Source: JAYODW01 sp038116745
GTDB lineage: Bacteria > Pseudomonadota > Gammaproteobacteria > Ga0077536
Direction of reading: 5' to 3'
NCBI GenBank assembly: GCA_038116745.1
Contig: JAYODW010000006.1
Coordinates: 60,707 to 124,706 of the forward strand
DNA: 64,000 nt
The translations under genes were made by a program, and so were the position numbers. Below, in pieces: positions 17,030-27,144 of the stretch; the first letter of the stretch is position 1, and every line of letters begins with the position of its first letter. Under the pieces are notes generated by a model, which did no database searches, had not been told where the DNA came from, and saw only the letters and a list, made by a program, of their open reading frames with translations.

Positions 17030-18250
17030 ATGGCCCAAGCAGCAGTCAAAAACGATATGTTTGCCTGGGAAGGGATGGACAGGAACGGCAAGCGCGTCAA
17101 GGGGGAAATGTCAGGCCAGAGCGATGCCCTAGTTAAAGCGCAACTCAGACGACAGGGTGTCAATCCTCTCAAAGTCCGTAAAAAACCAAAGCCTCTGTTC
17201 GGCAGTAGCGGGAAGAAGATCACTACTAAAGACATCACTGTTTTCAGTCGGCAGCTCGCGACGATGATGTCGTCCGGAGTTCCACTGGTACAGTCTTTCG
17301 AGATTGTAGGCCGCGGCCATGAGAACAAGTCCATGCAAGACCTTATCCTGGGGATCAAGGCGGACGTCGAGGCGGGCGGTGCGCTGAATGAGGCCTTGGG
17401 AAAGCACCCGCAGCAGTTCAACGAGCTCTACATCAACCTCGTCACCGCAGGCGAGCAATCCGGAATTCTGGAAGACATACTCCATAAGCTTGCCACCTAC
17501 ATGGAGAAAACTGAGGCGCTGAAGTCCAAGATTAAAGGCGCGATGTTTTATCCGATCGCGGTGATCGTTGTCGCGTTTGTGATCACCTGCATTCTGATGA
17601 TTTTCGTGATTCCACAGTTTCAGGAGCTGTTCGCGGGTTTTGGGGCTGATCTGCCGGCTCTGACCATGTTTGTTATCAGTCTCTCGAAATGGTTTCAGGC
17701 CAACTGGTTTTTCCTTATCGGCGGAATCGTTGGAGTGATAGTAGGCATCATTCAGCTGATGAAACGTTCCATCCGCTTTGCACATTTTGTCGATCGGCTT
17801 CTTCTCAAGATCCCCGTCCTCGGAGACATACTGAACAAGTCGGCAATAGCGCGATTCTCTCGTACGCTCTCCACTATGTTCGCGGCAGGAACGCCGTTAG
17901 TTGAGGCTATGACCTCGGTCGCTGGCGCATGCGGCAACATCGTTTACTACGAGGCTACGATGGCTATGCGTGACGAAATCGCAACCGGCACGCAAGTCCA
18001 GGCCGCCATGCGCAATACCGGTATTTTCCCTAACATGGTCGTACAGATGGTCGCCATCGGAGAGGAGTCTGGAGCGCTTGACCAGATGCTGGGCAAGGTT
18101 GCCGACTGGTACGAGCAAGAGGTGGACGACGCCGTGGAATCGCTGACCAGCTTGCTTGAGCCTATCATCATGTCCGTGCTGGGCGTGCTGATTGGCGGGC
18201 TCGTCGTTGCGATGTATTTACCAATATTCAAAATGGGACAGGTGGTTTAG
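17030..18250 (+). CDS. pilC: type IV pilus inner-membrane platform protein PilC
   Basis: PilC is the polytopic GspF-type protein on which PilB works. It has two T2SSF cytoplasmic domains (about 70-190 and 275-395), each with the family core (FSRQLATMMSSGVPLVQSFE and FSRTLSTMFAAGTPLVEAM). They are joined by membrane helices near 170-195 and 215-245, with a final helix near 375-400. The 406 residues are typical. Translation follows pilB after 2 nt, so the pair should be co-expressed. Confidence 0.96.
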   Translation: MAQAAVKNDMFAWEGMDRNGKRVKGEMSGQSDALVKAQLRRQGVNPLKVRKKPKPLFGSSGKKITTKDITVFSRQLATMMSSGVPLVQSFEIVGRGHENKSMQDLILGIKADVEAGGALNEALGKHPQQFNELYINLVTAGEQSGILEDILHKLATYMEKTEALKSKIKGAMFYPIAVIVVAFVITCILMIFVIPQFQELFAGFGADLPALTMFVISLSKWFQANWFFLIGGIVGVIVGIIQLMKRSIRFAHFVDRLLLKIPVLGDILNKSAIARFSRTLSTMFAAGTPLVEAMTSVAGACGNIVYYEATMAMRDEIATGTQVQAAMRNTGIFPNMVVQMVAIGEESGALDQMLGKVADWYEQEVDDAVESLTSLLEPIIMSVLGVLIGGLVVAMYLPIFKMGQVV

Positions 18251-18350
18251 CCACCCTCCTGCGTCTGTGCCTGTTCCGACAGGCAAGCCCCAGCATCAGC
18301 ACGCACCCCCGCTGACGCGGCCTTGAATCCTCTTTGGAGCCCACTGTAGC

Positions 18351-19262
18351 GTGACAGCAATGCTCGCCGTTCTGTCGAACACCCCGTGGCTCCTGCTCGG
18401 CGGGATGACTATTTTCGGCGCCATCATCGGCAGCTTTCTCAATGTTGTCATCTATCGGCTTCCGAAAATGCTTGAGCGAAGCTGGAAAAATGAATGCTGC
18501 GACTTGCTGGAGCTTAAAGCGTCATCGGACAGCCTCTCCGAGAAATTAACTCTCTCGTCGCCGCGCTCGCGCTGTCCTCATTGCAGAGCGACCATCACAG
18601 CACTCGCAAACATTCCGATTCTCAGCTTCGTCTTTTTAAAAGGCCGGTGCCGCTCTTGCGGCGAGAAAATTTCGGTGCGTTATCCGCTCGTGGAGGGACT
18701 AGCGGCGGGGCTCGGGCTAGGTTCGGCATGGCTCTTTGGTATCGATGGCGTCGGCGTTCCGGCAGGTTCCCTTTTCAGCGTGTTGATGGCAGCTTTTTTC
18801 TGCTGGACCCTGCTGGCGCTTACATTCATCGATCTGGATACGCAACTGCTACCTGACACGCTTACACAACCGCTGCTATGGGCAGGTTTGCTCGGCGCGA
18901 TACAGAATACGGTCAATACTGATTTGAAGAGCGCTGTTCTTGGTGCGACTTTCGGCTACCTGTCGCTCTGGTTAGTCTACTGGTCATTCAAGCTGGTGAC
19001 AGGGAAAGAAGGGATGGGGTACGGTGACTTCAAACTGCTCTCGGCACTGGGCGCCTGGCTCGGATGGCAATCTTTACCTGCCTTGATCCTGCTGTCTTCG
19101 CTCTCAGGTGCACTCGTTGGCATCTCGATGATTTTGTTTGGACTACGGTCCTCCGAAGAGCCCATACCGTTCGGTCCGTTCCTCGCTATCGCGGGTATCA
19201 GCCAGTTGTTTTTAAGCCGATTGAATATCGATTTGATTTCGTCTTCGGCGAACTTTCTCTAG
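18351..19262 (+). CDS. pilD: prepilin peptidase / N-methyltransferase PilD
   Basis: PilD is the inner-membrane aspartyl protease that cleaves the PilA leader and methylates the new N-terminus. The cytoplasmic methylase-type domain has both zinc CxxC pairs (Cys75/78 in CPHC, Cys100/103 in CRSC). The protease aspartates are in FIDLD (161/163) and the GxGD motif GYGDFK (Asp226). About eight membrane helices are present in 303 residues. The start is GTG (18351), with an ATG three codons later as an alternative. The 100-nt gap from pilC contains a small CCTGT/ACAGG hairpin. Confidence 0.95.
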   Translation: MTAMLAVLSNTPWLLLGGMTIFGAIIGSFLNVVIYRLPKMLERSWKNECCDLLELKASSDSLSEKLTLSSPRSRCPHCRATITALANIPILSFVFLKGRCRSCGEKISVRYPLVEGLAAGLGLGSAWLFGIDGVGVPAGSLFSVLMAAFFCWTLLALTFIDLDTQLLPDTLTQPLLWAGLLGAIQNTVNTDLKSAVLGATFGYLSLWLVYWSFKLVTGKEGMGYGDFKLLSALGAWLGWQSLPALILLSSLSGALVGISMILFGLRSSEEPIPFGPFLAIAGISQLFLSRLNIDLISSSANFL

Positions 19263-19324
19263 CATCGCCCCTGTCGTTGACAGCGAAAAATTCGAAGCTA
19301 CTACAACATGAACCAAACCCCGGC

Positions 19325-19969
19325 ATGACGGCAATCGGAACGTTCGTAATCGGCGTCACAGGAGGGATCGGTTCAGGGAAATCGACGGTGTGTCGCCGGT
19401 TTGCCGAGAAATTCGAAGTCCCGGTGCTGGACACCGACATCATCGCCAGGGAAGTCGTGGAACCAGGAACTTACGGACTGAACCTGGTAGTGGAGTCGTT
19501 TGGAAAAACTATTCTGAATCAGGATGGGCACTTGGATCGCAGCCGCTTACGGGAAGTTGTATTTTCGGATCCAAACGCCCGTAAACTACTTGAACAAATC
19601 CTGCACCCGCTCATCCGTGCCTCTCTGGCTGAGCAGTTAGCCCTCGTTAGAGCATCATATTGCCTGGTATGCATCCCGCTCCTGGCAGATCGCGGCGCCC
19701 ACTTCATGCTCGACCACGTGCTAGTTGTTGACTGTTCTGAAGAGCACCAGATCGCCCGGGTGCGATTGCGAGACGGGATTGCAGTGTCTCGGATCGCATC
19801 CATCATGGATGCCCAGATCGACCGACAGTCCCGCCTTAAGCTGGCTGATGACGTCGTTGTCAACGACTCTGACGTGGCCGCCCTCGATCTTGAGATTGAC
19901 CGACTTCACGCGAGGTTTCAGAGACTTGCAGGGCGCCCAAGACGCGCTGAGACGAACCCAGATGTCTGA
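19325..19969 (+). CDS. coaE: dephospho-CoA kinase CoaE
   Basis: CoaE phosphorylates dephospho-CoA, the last step of coenzyme A synthesis. The P-loop is GGIGSGKST (residues 13-21), and the acceptor-site motif VLDTDIIAREVV follows. The 214 residues are normal. I chose the ATG at 19325, directly before the nucleotide-binding strand. The longer open frame upstream overlaps pilD. The stop lies 8 nt inside the zapD reading frame, so the two are coupled. The pilD-coaE-zapD order is conserved in gammaproteobacteria. Confidence 0.94.
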   Translation: MTAIGTFVIGVTGGIGSGKSTVCRRFAEKFEVPVLDTDIIAREVVEPGTYGLNLVVESFGKTILNQDGHLDRSRLREVVFSDPNARKLLEQILHPLIRASLAEQLALVRASYCLVCIPLLADRGAHFMLDHVLVVDCSEEHQIARVRLRDGIAVSRIASIMDAQIDRQSRLKLADDVVVNDSDVAALDLEIDRLHARFQRLAGRPRRAETNPDV

Positions 19970-20777
19970 AGTTTTGTTTTCCGCCGAGTCGATGGGCGTT
20001 AGGGTTGAAGCCAAGAACGTTTTCTACGAACAACCATTGAATGAGCGACTGCGAAACTGCCTGCGACTCGAAAGCCTATTCGGCGCTATTAACGAGGGCA
20101 TCAAGCTGGGAAGGCCCCATGAGACTCGAGATGTTGTTACGCGGATTCTCGAACTCACTGACTTCATCAACAGGAGTGACTTCAGGGGAGAACTCGTAAA
20201 GGAGTTAGAGCGGGCGCTGGCGGTATGTCGTGGATTTCTTCATAACCCTGGAGTTGACGCCCGCGCATTGGAAGAGACCTTAAAGAGTCTAGAGGTCTCA
20301 AAGGAAACGCTGCGAGGAAATTGTGCTCAGCCCGGCAACGTGGTCAAAAACGACGAATTGCTGAATCTGGTTCGACAGCGCATCAGCATCCCAGGAGGAA
20401 CCTGCAGTTTTGATGTGCCAGCTTTCTACCATTGGTTGTGCAGCCCGCAGGCGAGGCGAACGTCCGACTGCGAGTCTTGGATGCTCGACCTTCGGGGTAT
20501 CGAGACCGCAGTTCAGACGATTCTTAATTTAACCAGAGCCAGCTCCCAGCAGCGCAGTGCGACCGCTCACTGCGGCTTTTATCAGGAACAGGCATCCTCG
20601 GGTGCCACCCTTCAACTTATCCGGATCGGACTGCCCTCAGCGGCGAAGGTTTATCCAGAAATCAGCGGCGGAAAACATCGATTTACCGTACGGTTCTATG
20701 AGCTCACTAGCACACAGTCCCGCCCCTCCCAAACTGAGAGTGACATCAGTTTCCAGCTGGAGTGCTGCGGTATTTAG
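19962..20777 (+). CDS. zapD: cell division protein ZapD
   Basis: ZapD binds FtsZ and cross-links its protofilaments at the division ring. The 271 residues carry the family N-terminus (YEQPLNERLRNCLRLESLF), the alpha-helical middle and the C-terminal beta domain (ISGGKHRFTVRFYELT). The ATG at 19962 overlaps the end of coaE by 8 nt. A second ATG at 19992 is possible. The small yacG gene that often follows zapD is absent; the next gene is convergent. Confidence 0.93.
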   Translation: MSEVLFSAESMGVRVEAKNVFYEQPLNERLRNCLRLESLFGAINEGIKLGRPHETRDVVTRILELTDFINRSDFRGELVKELERALAVCRGFLHNPGVDARALEETLKSLEVSKETLRGNCAQPGNVVKNDELLNLVRQRISIPGGTCSFDVPAFYHWLCSPQARRTSDCESWMLDLRGIETAVQTILNLTRASSQQRSATAHCGFYQEQASSGATLQLIRIGLPSAAKVYPEISGGKHRFTVRFYELTSTQSRPSQTESDISFQLECCGI

Positions 20778-20830
20778 AGAACCCGCGCCTGCTTTGGTCA
20801 CTGACAATTTAACCAAGCACCAACCTGGCT

Positions 20831-21781
20831 TTATTCAGCTCGCAGAACACGCGGGACGTTCAAGTAGCGCTCGCGAGGATTAGAAAGGGTGCCTGCAAAG
20901 GGATGGGGGAGAAAAGCGCCATGACAGCCCGCGGCTCTCGCCGTGCGATTAGCGCTTTCACCTATTACAGCGGAGAAAACCAGCCCCCGATTTACTCCAA
21001 CATATCCGCTCAACGCCCGCCCGGAGAGACGAAAATCACGTTCCAGAATGACAAGATCGGCTCGTGCTCTGGTTGCTGCCTCAAACTCAGCCAGATCGCG
21101 ACATTGCACCGATAGCATGCCCTCTGGAGCAAGCGAGCTGTTCCCGAAATCCTGAATCTCACGTCCGCAAACATGCAGGCCATCGACCGCAAATTCAGAC
21201 AATCCCTCTTTGCCGCCGGACAAAAAATACCAGCTGCCATCAGCGCGGGAATCCTGGATGACAGGCCACAGCGAACGGTGTCGCCTCAGCAGCGCACTAG
21301 GGACAATAATCAGCGCCCGCGTCCGTACAAGCTGCCTGATGGCAGGGAGAGACGAATCATCACATCTCTCCGGAAGTTTAAGCCCGAGTCGAGGACAACT
21401 TAAACTGCTTACTATCGTCTTATTCGCATCCGGAAAATCGAGTCGTCTGAGTTGCATCGGTTCTACCCATCGAATCTCCTGACCCTCTTTCCCTTCAGGC
21501 TCACCGCGCCACCGACCCACTTCGCAAGCTTCAAGAAACACCAATCGATCCGGATAGCAGTGTTTTAGAGACACCAGAGACCGCGACGCGACTACCTCAA
21601 CCCCTAGTTCTTCTGCGAATTCTCGCTTCAGAGCAGCCCTAGCAGTTTCCCCCGGCAATAGTTTTCCGCCCGGGAACTCCCACTTTCCTCCTTGATGAGT
21701 ATCATCACGCCGACGCCCAACGAGAAGCCTGCCATCAGGCCTCCGGAGAATGCCAACGACAACTCTCACCGGAGAATTCAT
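20831..21781 (-). CDS. MutT-like Nudix hydrolase fused to ThiE-like domain
   Basis: The N-terminal half (1-130) is a Nudix hydrolase with a perfect Nudix box (GGKLLPGE, then KREFAEELGV), as in 8-oxo-dGTPase MutT. The C-terminal half (about 150-316) resembles the thiamine-phosphate-synthase-like barrel found fused to MutT in many gammaproteobacteria; its function is not settled. The 316 residues match that two-domain form. It lies in a run with argJ and secA on the minus strand, as is common near mutT. The sanitising role is inferred from the Nudix half. Confidence 0.88.
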   Translation of the reverse strand: MNSPVRVVVGILRRPDGRLLVGRRRDDTHQGGKWEFPGGKLLPGETARAALKREFAEELGVEVVASRSLVSLKHCYPDRLVFLEACEVGRWRGEPEGKEGQEIRWVEPMQLRRLDFPDANKTIVSSLSCPRLGLKLPERCDDSSLPAIRQLVRTRALIIVPSALLRRHRSLWPVIQDSRADGSWYFLSGGKEGLSEFAVDGLHVCGREIQDFGNSSLAPEGMLSVQCRDLAEFEAATRARADLVILERDFRLSGRALSGYVGVNRGLVFSAVIGESANRTARAAGCHGAFLPHPFAGTLSNPRERYLNVPRVLRAE

Positions 21782-21898
21782 TTCTACTCGGATTCACCAA
21801 CTGTTAATCAGGAGCAGAGCCGCCCGGCAGGAGAAACATTCTCACAGGAGCCCTAACGGCGGGGTGAGAGCGATTACTGGCGCCATTTATCCAGGCAA

Positions 21899-23125
21899 TC
21901 AGCTCCTGTACTCAGCGTTGATGCGGACGTAGTCATACGAAAAGTCGCAGGTCCAGACCGTTACCCTGCCAGGACCGTCCCCAACCGAAATATTTATCTC
22001 TACGTCTGTTGCGCTCATGACGCGAGCTACTTCAGCTTCTTCGTAATCAGCTACCGGCTCGCCGCTGCGCACAATAGGACATGGGCCAATATCAATGTTG
22101 ACCGCATCTATTTGAAGCGGCTCACACCCCGACCGCCCCACGGCCGCGAGTATCCTCCCCCAATTAGGATCAGACGCAAATAATGCTGTCTTAACCAGAG
22201 GTGATTCAGCAACGGCATAAGCAACCTTGACGCATTCACTGTCTGACTCTGCCCCTGACACCCGCACGGATACAAATTTCGTCGCGCCTTCGCCGTCTCT
22301 TACAATGTCCTGCGCCAATGCCTCGCAGACCGCCTCTAAGCCAGCCTCTATATCGGCATGAAGCTGGGCTAACCCGTCAGAGCCAAGTCGCAGCAGAACG
22401 CCAGCATCTCGCGCTCCTGTGGCAATGAATGCGCAAGCGTCGTTTGTAGAGGTATCCCCATCTACGGTGATCCGATTGAAGGTCCTCTGAACCACGCCAA
22501 CGGACAGTCTTTCAAGAACATCCTGCGGGAGCGGCGCATCGGTCGCGATGAACGCGAGCATGGTTGCCATATTTGGCTTGATCATGCCGCTACCCTTGGC
22601 CATCCCCGTGACGGTGAACTCCAAGTCACCGCTCTCAACTTTAACGCTGCGCAGTTTTACTCGTGTATCGGTCGTTAGGATAGCCGCAGCCGCTTTTGTC
22701 CATCCGTCTTTGCTCAAACGCTCAAACAGGCTCGGGACACAGCTCGACAGCGTCCGGACATTCATGGCCTGACCAATAACGCCCGTCGAATAAGGGAGGA
22801 CTTCTGTAATGTCGCATCCTTCATACGCGGCTACGGCAGAGCAGACCTCGAGCGCCGCTGTTTCTCCTCCTTTTCCGGTTCCTGCATTCGCATTGCCTGC
22901 GTTAATCACTAGACACCGAGGGGTCTTCCCACAAGCCTGATGTGCTCGGGCAACCGCAACTGGCGCCGCGCAGAATCGATTAGTGGTGTATAGGCAATGA
23001 AAAGTTGCGCCCCGTCCGATCCGGACCAAACACAAATCGTCTCTTTGCTTGTAACGCAGGCCAGTGGCTACTGCGGCAAGCTCAACTCCCTCAATCGGGA
23101 GGGCACGCTCGGTACGATGAATCAA
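21899..23125 (-). CDS. argJ: bifunctional ornithine acetyltransferase / NAGS ArgJ
   Basis: ArgJ transfers the acetyl group from N-acetylornithine to glutamate in the cyclic arginine pathway, and often also makes N-acetylglutamate from acetyl-CoA. The precursor cuts itself at the conserved KPNMATML motif, where Thr188 becomes the catalytic N-terminal nucleophile of the beta subunit. The segment VINAGNANAGTG supplies the oxyanion-side motif. The 408 residues are full length. The gene starts 13 nt after the secA stop and is probably co-transcribed with it. Confidence 0.95.
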   Translation of the reverse strand: MIHRTERALPIEGVELAAVATGLRYKQRDDLCLVRIGRGATFHCLYTTNRFCAAPVAVARAHQACGKTPRCLVINAGNANAGTGKGGETAALEVCSAVAAYEGCDITEVLPYSTGVIGQAMNVRTLSSCVPSLFERLSKDGWTKAAAAILTTDTRVKLRSVKVESGDLEFTVTGMAKGSGMIKPNMATMLAFIATDAPLPQDVLERLSVGVVQRTFNRITVDGDTSTNDACAFIATGARDAGVLLRLGSDGLAQLHADIEAGLEAVCEALAQDIVRDGEGATKFVSVRVSGAESDSECVKVAYAVAESPLVKTALFASDPNWGRILAAVGRSGCEPLQIDAVNIDIGPCPIVRSGEPVADYEEAEVARVMSATDVEINISVGDGPGRVTVWTCDFSYDYVRINAEYRS

Positions 23126-23138
23126 CCGCGTTACTCCT

Positions 23139-25874
23139 TCATTTCAGCTGTCCGTGACACTGTTTGTATTTCTTTCCGGAGCCGCATGGGCATGGTTCAT
23201 TTCGGCCAACTTTGCGTGCACCACGAACAAAAGGCGCATGCTGCAAAGCCGGGCGCTCCCGGCTTACCTGCTCGCGAACTGCGGGAGCGCGCTCCGACTC
23301 AGACGATTGATATGTATAGCTTTGCTCGCTGGCCCGATTCTGCGCTTCCACTGCGGCAACGTCCTCGCGCTGCCTGACCTCGACTTTTGACAGAACACCG
23401 ATCACGTCACGGGTGATTTCTCCAAGCATGCGTTCGAACATTTCGAACGCCTCACGCTTGTACTCCTGCTTCGGATTTTTCTGCGCGAAACCCCGCAAAT
23501 GGATGCCTTGCCGCAAGTGATCCATCGCCGCGAGGTGTTCTTTCCAATGGGTGTCCAGCACCTGAAGCATGATGGCCTTCTCAAAATCTCTGAGTACCTC
23601 GGGGCCTACCAGACGCTCCTTTTCTGCATATTTCGCATTGATCGCTGAAAGCACTTCCTCCCCAAGACGCTGATCGTCCGCTTCCGCATGAGCCTCGAGC
23701 CATGCCGTAGCATCAAAGGGTGTCGCAAATTCAGCCTCAACAGCATCCGTCAAGCCAACGAGATCCCAACTGTCTTCGAAGCTGCCTGGCGGCACATACG
23801 AATCGACCAGATCCTTCACGACGTCATGGCGAATGCCTCTTATGTTTTCTGCGATATCTCCAGCTTCCATCAGCTCGCGTCGTTGTTCGTACACGTGTTT
23901 GCGCTGATCATTCGCGACGTCATCGAACTCGAGCAGCTGTTTTCGAATATCGAAATTTCGCCCCTCGACCTTACGCTGAGCGTTCTCGATTGCTTTGGTC
24001 ACCCACGGATGCTCGATCGCCTCTCCCTCTTCCATCCCGAGTTTCTGCATCAGACCGCTGACGCGTTCGGACGCAAATATGCGCATGAGGTTATCTTCCA
24101 ACGAGAGATAGAAGCGACTCGAGCCGGGGTCGCCTTGTCGGCCCGAGCGACCGCGTAGCTGGTTGTCGATACGCCGGGATTCATGACGTTCAGTGCCGAT
24201 GATATGAAGTCCTCCGGACTCGAGAACGGCAGCGTGTCTTTCCTTCCACGCCGCGGTGATGTCCTGGGCCGCCAGACCGTTTAGATCCGGTTGAGCCTCC
24301 AGCTCTGCTTCGAGGCTCCCACCCAGGACAATGTCTGTACCCCTGCCGGCCATATTAGTTGCAACCGTTATCGTTCCGGGACGGCCGGCATTCGCAACGA
24401 TGTGGGCCTCTTTCTCGTGGAACTTTGCGTTCAGCACCTCGTGTGGAATTCCCTTTTTTCTTAAAAGTCCGGACAAGTATTCGGAAGTCTCTATCGAGGT
24501 AGTTCCGACAAGCACCGGCTGATTACGCGACACGCAGTCTTCAATATCTTCAATGATGGCCGCAAATTTTTCGCGGGCTGAGAGGTAGACGAGATCACCG
24601 CGATCGTCCCTAACCATTGGCTTGTGCGTGGGCACAACGACTACTTCAAGGCCGTAAATTTCCTGGAACTCGTAGGCCTCCGTATCCGCCGTTCCGGTCA
24701 TGCCCGCCAACTTGTCGTAAAGGCGGAAATAATTCTGATAGGTAATCGAGGCAAGCGTCTGGTTCTCCTGCTGGATTGACACTCCCTCTTTAGCCTCGAC
24801 AGCCTGATGCAGGCCCTCTGACCAACGTCTGCCGGGCATAGTCCGGCCGGTGAATTCGTCGACTATGACTATTTCCCCGTCTTTCACGACGTAGTCGATG
24901 TTGGCTTTAAAAAGAGCATGCGCTCTCAATGCCGCATAGACATGATGCATCAACGAGATATTCGCAGGGCTGTAGAGGCTATCTCCTTCTTCAAGCAACC
25001 CCGCTTTCGCTAGCAGACCTTCAACAGATTCGTGACCTGATTCTGTGAGGTACACCTGTCTCGACTTTTCATCGACTGAGAAATCGCCCGGGCCGTCCTC
25101 ATCAGCCTGACGGCCCAGCTCGGGAATGAGGGCATTTATCCGCACATACAGGTCACTGCGATCCTCGGTAGGTCCTGAAATGATCAGTGGTGTTCTAGCC
25201 TCATCGATAAGGATTGAATCGACTTCATCAACCACAGCAAAGTTAAGCTCTCGCTGCACGCGCTGTTCCGGGTGAAACGCCATGTTGTCGCGTAGATAAT
25301 CAAAACCGAATTCGTTGTTGGTCCCGTAAGTAATCGCGCACGCGTAGGAACGCTGCCGGTCCTGGCTGTTCATCCCGCTTAGAACTACACCCACAGACAT
25401 ATCGAGGGCGTTAAAAATTTTTCCCATCCACTCGGCATCGCGCCGCGCAAGATAGTCATTGACCGTAATCACGTGGACCGCGTCACCAGACAGCGCATTG
25501 AGATAAGCGGGCAAGGTTGCAACCAGAGTTTTCCCCTCTCCGGTGCGCATCTCCGCTATTCTTCCTTGGTGAAGCACCATGCCACCGATGAGCTGCTCAT
25601 CGAAATGACGCATGCCCAAGACCCGCTTCCCGGTTTCACGAACGACTGCGAAAGCTTCGGGCAATAAGTCATCCAGAGACGCGCCATCGGCGAACCGCTG
25701 CCGGAATTCTGCGGTTTTCCCGCGAAGCTGCTCGTCGCTCAATTGAGCACAGGCCGCCTCTAAACCGTTAATCACATCAACAACTTTCCGGATTCTCTTC
25801 AGCAGACGGTCGTTTCGTGTTCCGAACAGGCCCCTCAGCAGCTTTGCAGGAAGCGAATCAGATATCGAGTTCAT
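23139..25874 (-). CDS. secA: preprotein translocase ATPase SecA
   Basis: SecA is the motor of Sec-dependent export. The 911 residues hold the DEAD-type motor with Walker A MRTGEGKTLVA, DEAD-like VDEVDSILIDEARTPLIISG and the second motor half with GRSGRQGDPG. Next are the preprotein cross-linking and helical scaffold domains. The C-terminal zinc finger CPCGSGKKYKQCHG binds SecB and phospholipid. No secM was found upstream; the M23 peptidase and dciA occupy that position. Confidence 0.97.
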   Translation of the reverse strand: MNSISDSLPAKLLRGLFGTRNDRLLKRIRKVVDVINGLEAACAQLSDEQLRGKTAEFRQRFADGASLDDLLPEAFAVVRETGKRVLGMRHFDEQLIGGMVLHQGRIAEMRTGEGKTLVATLPAYLNALSGDAVHVITVNDYLARRDAEWMGKIFNALDMSVGVVLSGMNSQDRQRSYACAITYGTNNEFGFDYLRDNMAFHPEQRVQRELNFAVVDEVDSILIDEARTPLIISGPTEDRSDLYVRINALIPELGRQADEDGPGDFSVDEKSRQVYLTESGHESVEGLLAKAGLLEEGDSLYSPANISLMHHVYAALRAHALFKANIDYVVKDGEIVIVDEFTGRTMPGRRWSEGLHQAVEAKEGVSIQQENQTLASITYQNYFRLYDKLAGMTGTADTEAYEFQEIYGLEVVVVPTHKPMVRDDRGDLVYLSAREKFAAIIEDIEDCVSRNQPVLVGTTSIETSEYLSGLLRKKGIPHEVLNAKFHEKEAHIVANAGRPGTITVATNMAGRGTDIVLGGSLEAELEAQPDLNGLAAQDITAAWKERHAAVLESGGLHIIGTERHESRRIDNQLRGRSGRQGDPGSSRFYLSLEDNLMRIFASERVSGLMQKLGMEEGEAIEHPWVTKAIENAQRKVEGRNFDIRKQLLEFDDVANDQRKHVYEQRRELMEAGDIAENIRGIRHDVVKDLVDSYVPPGSFEDSWDLVGLTDAVEAEFATPFDATAWLEAHAEADDQRLGEEVLSAINAKYAEKERLVGPEVLRDFEKAIMLQVLDTHWKEHLAAMDHLRQGIHLRGFAQKNPKQEYKREAFEMFERMLGEITRDVIGVLSKVEVRQREDVAAVEAQNRASEQSYTYQSSESERAPAVREQVSRERPALQHAPFVRGARKVGRNEPCPCGSGKKYKQCHGQLK

Positions 25875-26166
25875 AGAATTTAAGTACAGTGAGAGGGTAG
25901 TTTGAGTTGGCGTCAGCAGTGTCTCTAGAATTCAGAGATGAACCCTGGAGTTATTCCAGTCGCCATCGATGGGAAGGTAACAACGAGAAAGCGACGAAAC
26001 TTAAAACAAAATTTTGTGGCAGACACTGCACCGGACGCCGAAGCCAATCGCTGGCGCAGAATTCTCAATCAGAGGTCGAGCAGTTTAGCAGAGTAGCTGC
26101 AGAGAAGAGGGCACACGGCCACCGCGTCGCAACCGCGCAACGCTAAAAATCACCGTATTGGGATTC
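25875..26166. other. secA upstream region, no gene seen
   Basis: This is 292 nt between the M23 peptidase stop and the secA start. The only open frame is a short basic plus-strand one with no recognisable homology. The region presumably carries the secA promoter and leader. I see no SecM-like arrest peptide and no clear terminator. Confidence 0.4.
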
Positions 26167-27102
26167 CTACTTATCATTAATCGAAATCATGCTGGCTGGG
26201 TTTACGGTTCGGTCTTCATGGAGAATTTCGAAGTGAACATGAGGGCCGGTTGAACGACCGGATGACCCGAGCAGCGCGACCTCTTGCTGCTTGGCTACTT
26301 TTTCACCAAGCCTTACAAGATTCTCCTTGTTGTGAGCATACCTGGTCACGAAACCGTTCCCGTGATTGATCTCGACGAGATTGCCGTAACCCCAGCGCTT
26401 TCCTGACCAGGTCACTATACCAGGCGCGACGGCGCGAACTTTAGCCCCGGGCTTGCCCGCGAAATCGATTCCTCCATGAAATTCTCTCTCTCCGGTCACG
26501 GGATCCGCTCGATAGCCATACCCAGATGAAATCCAACCGGAATCTACCGGCCGACCGATGGGCCGGCTATCCTCATACCGATTTCTCTCAACAAGGAAAG
26601 CCTCCAGAATGTCCAAGCGCCCCTTTCGCAGCGCTATTTCGTCCTTTAAGTTGCTCAGTTCGGTCAGTAGTGCCGGCCATTGCGGAGACAAAGTATCTGG
26701 CTCGCGCGGTCCTCCGATGGGAGAGGAACCGGCCAGACCGAACTCGGAGGGGTCCAACCCACTGCCGACGATCACATGTTCAGCGACGGCATTCAATCTA
26801 AGAATTTCTCCCTGCATTCCACCGACGGTCGCCGCCAGAGCACCGAGTTCCGCGTCCAAGTCTCTCTTCAAACCACTAAGGAATCGACGCTGGTCTCCAA
26901 TTTCGCGTTGCCAGATCGCTACTGCACGCTCAGGGTTCGCGCTAAGATCGGTTAGGGTCGCAGCGGACCCGTGCTGGAATCCCAGAAACCATAAACCTGA
27001 CACGCCGCCGACGCCTAGGAAAATTAGCGCCAACACCAGAGGAATACTGATCGGAAGGCGAGCAGCGCTCCCTTTCGACTTGGAAATAAATAGGACATCC
27101 AT
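26167..27102 (-). CDS. M23-family (LytM) peptidoglycan endopeptidase, membrane-anchored
   Basis: Residues 17-41 form an N-terminal membrane anchor and about 58-165 a coiled-coil-prone region. The C-terminal LytM zinc peptidase has metal ligands His209 and Asp213 (FHGGIDFAG) and His290 in PHVHFE, with catalytic His257/288 also present. The active site is complete, so it should cut peptidoglycan cross-links rather than act only as an activator. It resembles the M23 protein found beside secA and dciA in Pseudomonas. Only 42 nt separate its start from that of divergent dciA. Confidence 0.88.
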   Translation of the reverse strand: MDVLFISKSKGSAARLPISIPLVLALIFLGVGGVSGLWFLGFQHGSAATLTDLSANPERAVAIWQREIGDQRRFLSGLKRDLDAELGALAATVGGMQGEILRLNAVAEHVIVGSGLDPSEFGLAGSSPIGGPREPDTLSPQWPALLTELSNLKDEIALRKGRLDILEAFLVERNRYEDSRPIGRPVDSGWISSGYGYRADPVTGEREFHGGIDFAGKPGAKVRAVAPGIVTWSGKRWGYGNLVEINHGNGFVTRYAHNKENLVRLGEKVAKQQEVALLGSSGRSTGPHVHFEILHEDRTVNPASMISINDK

Positions 27103-27144
27103 AAAATGAGATCGGGTGTTTAACAGCTAAGTCAGCCACAAACA

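Noticed and set aside
25907..26146. 79-residue plus-strand frame upstream of secA
   Set aside because: Its composition looks random and it has no arrest-peptide features. It lies in the expected secA leader.
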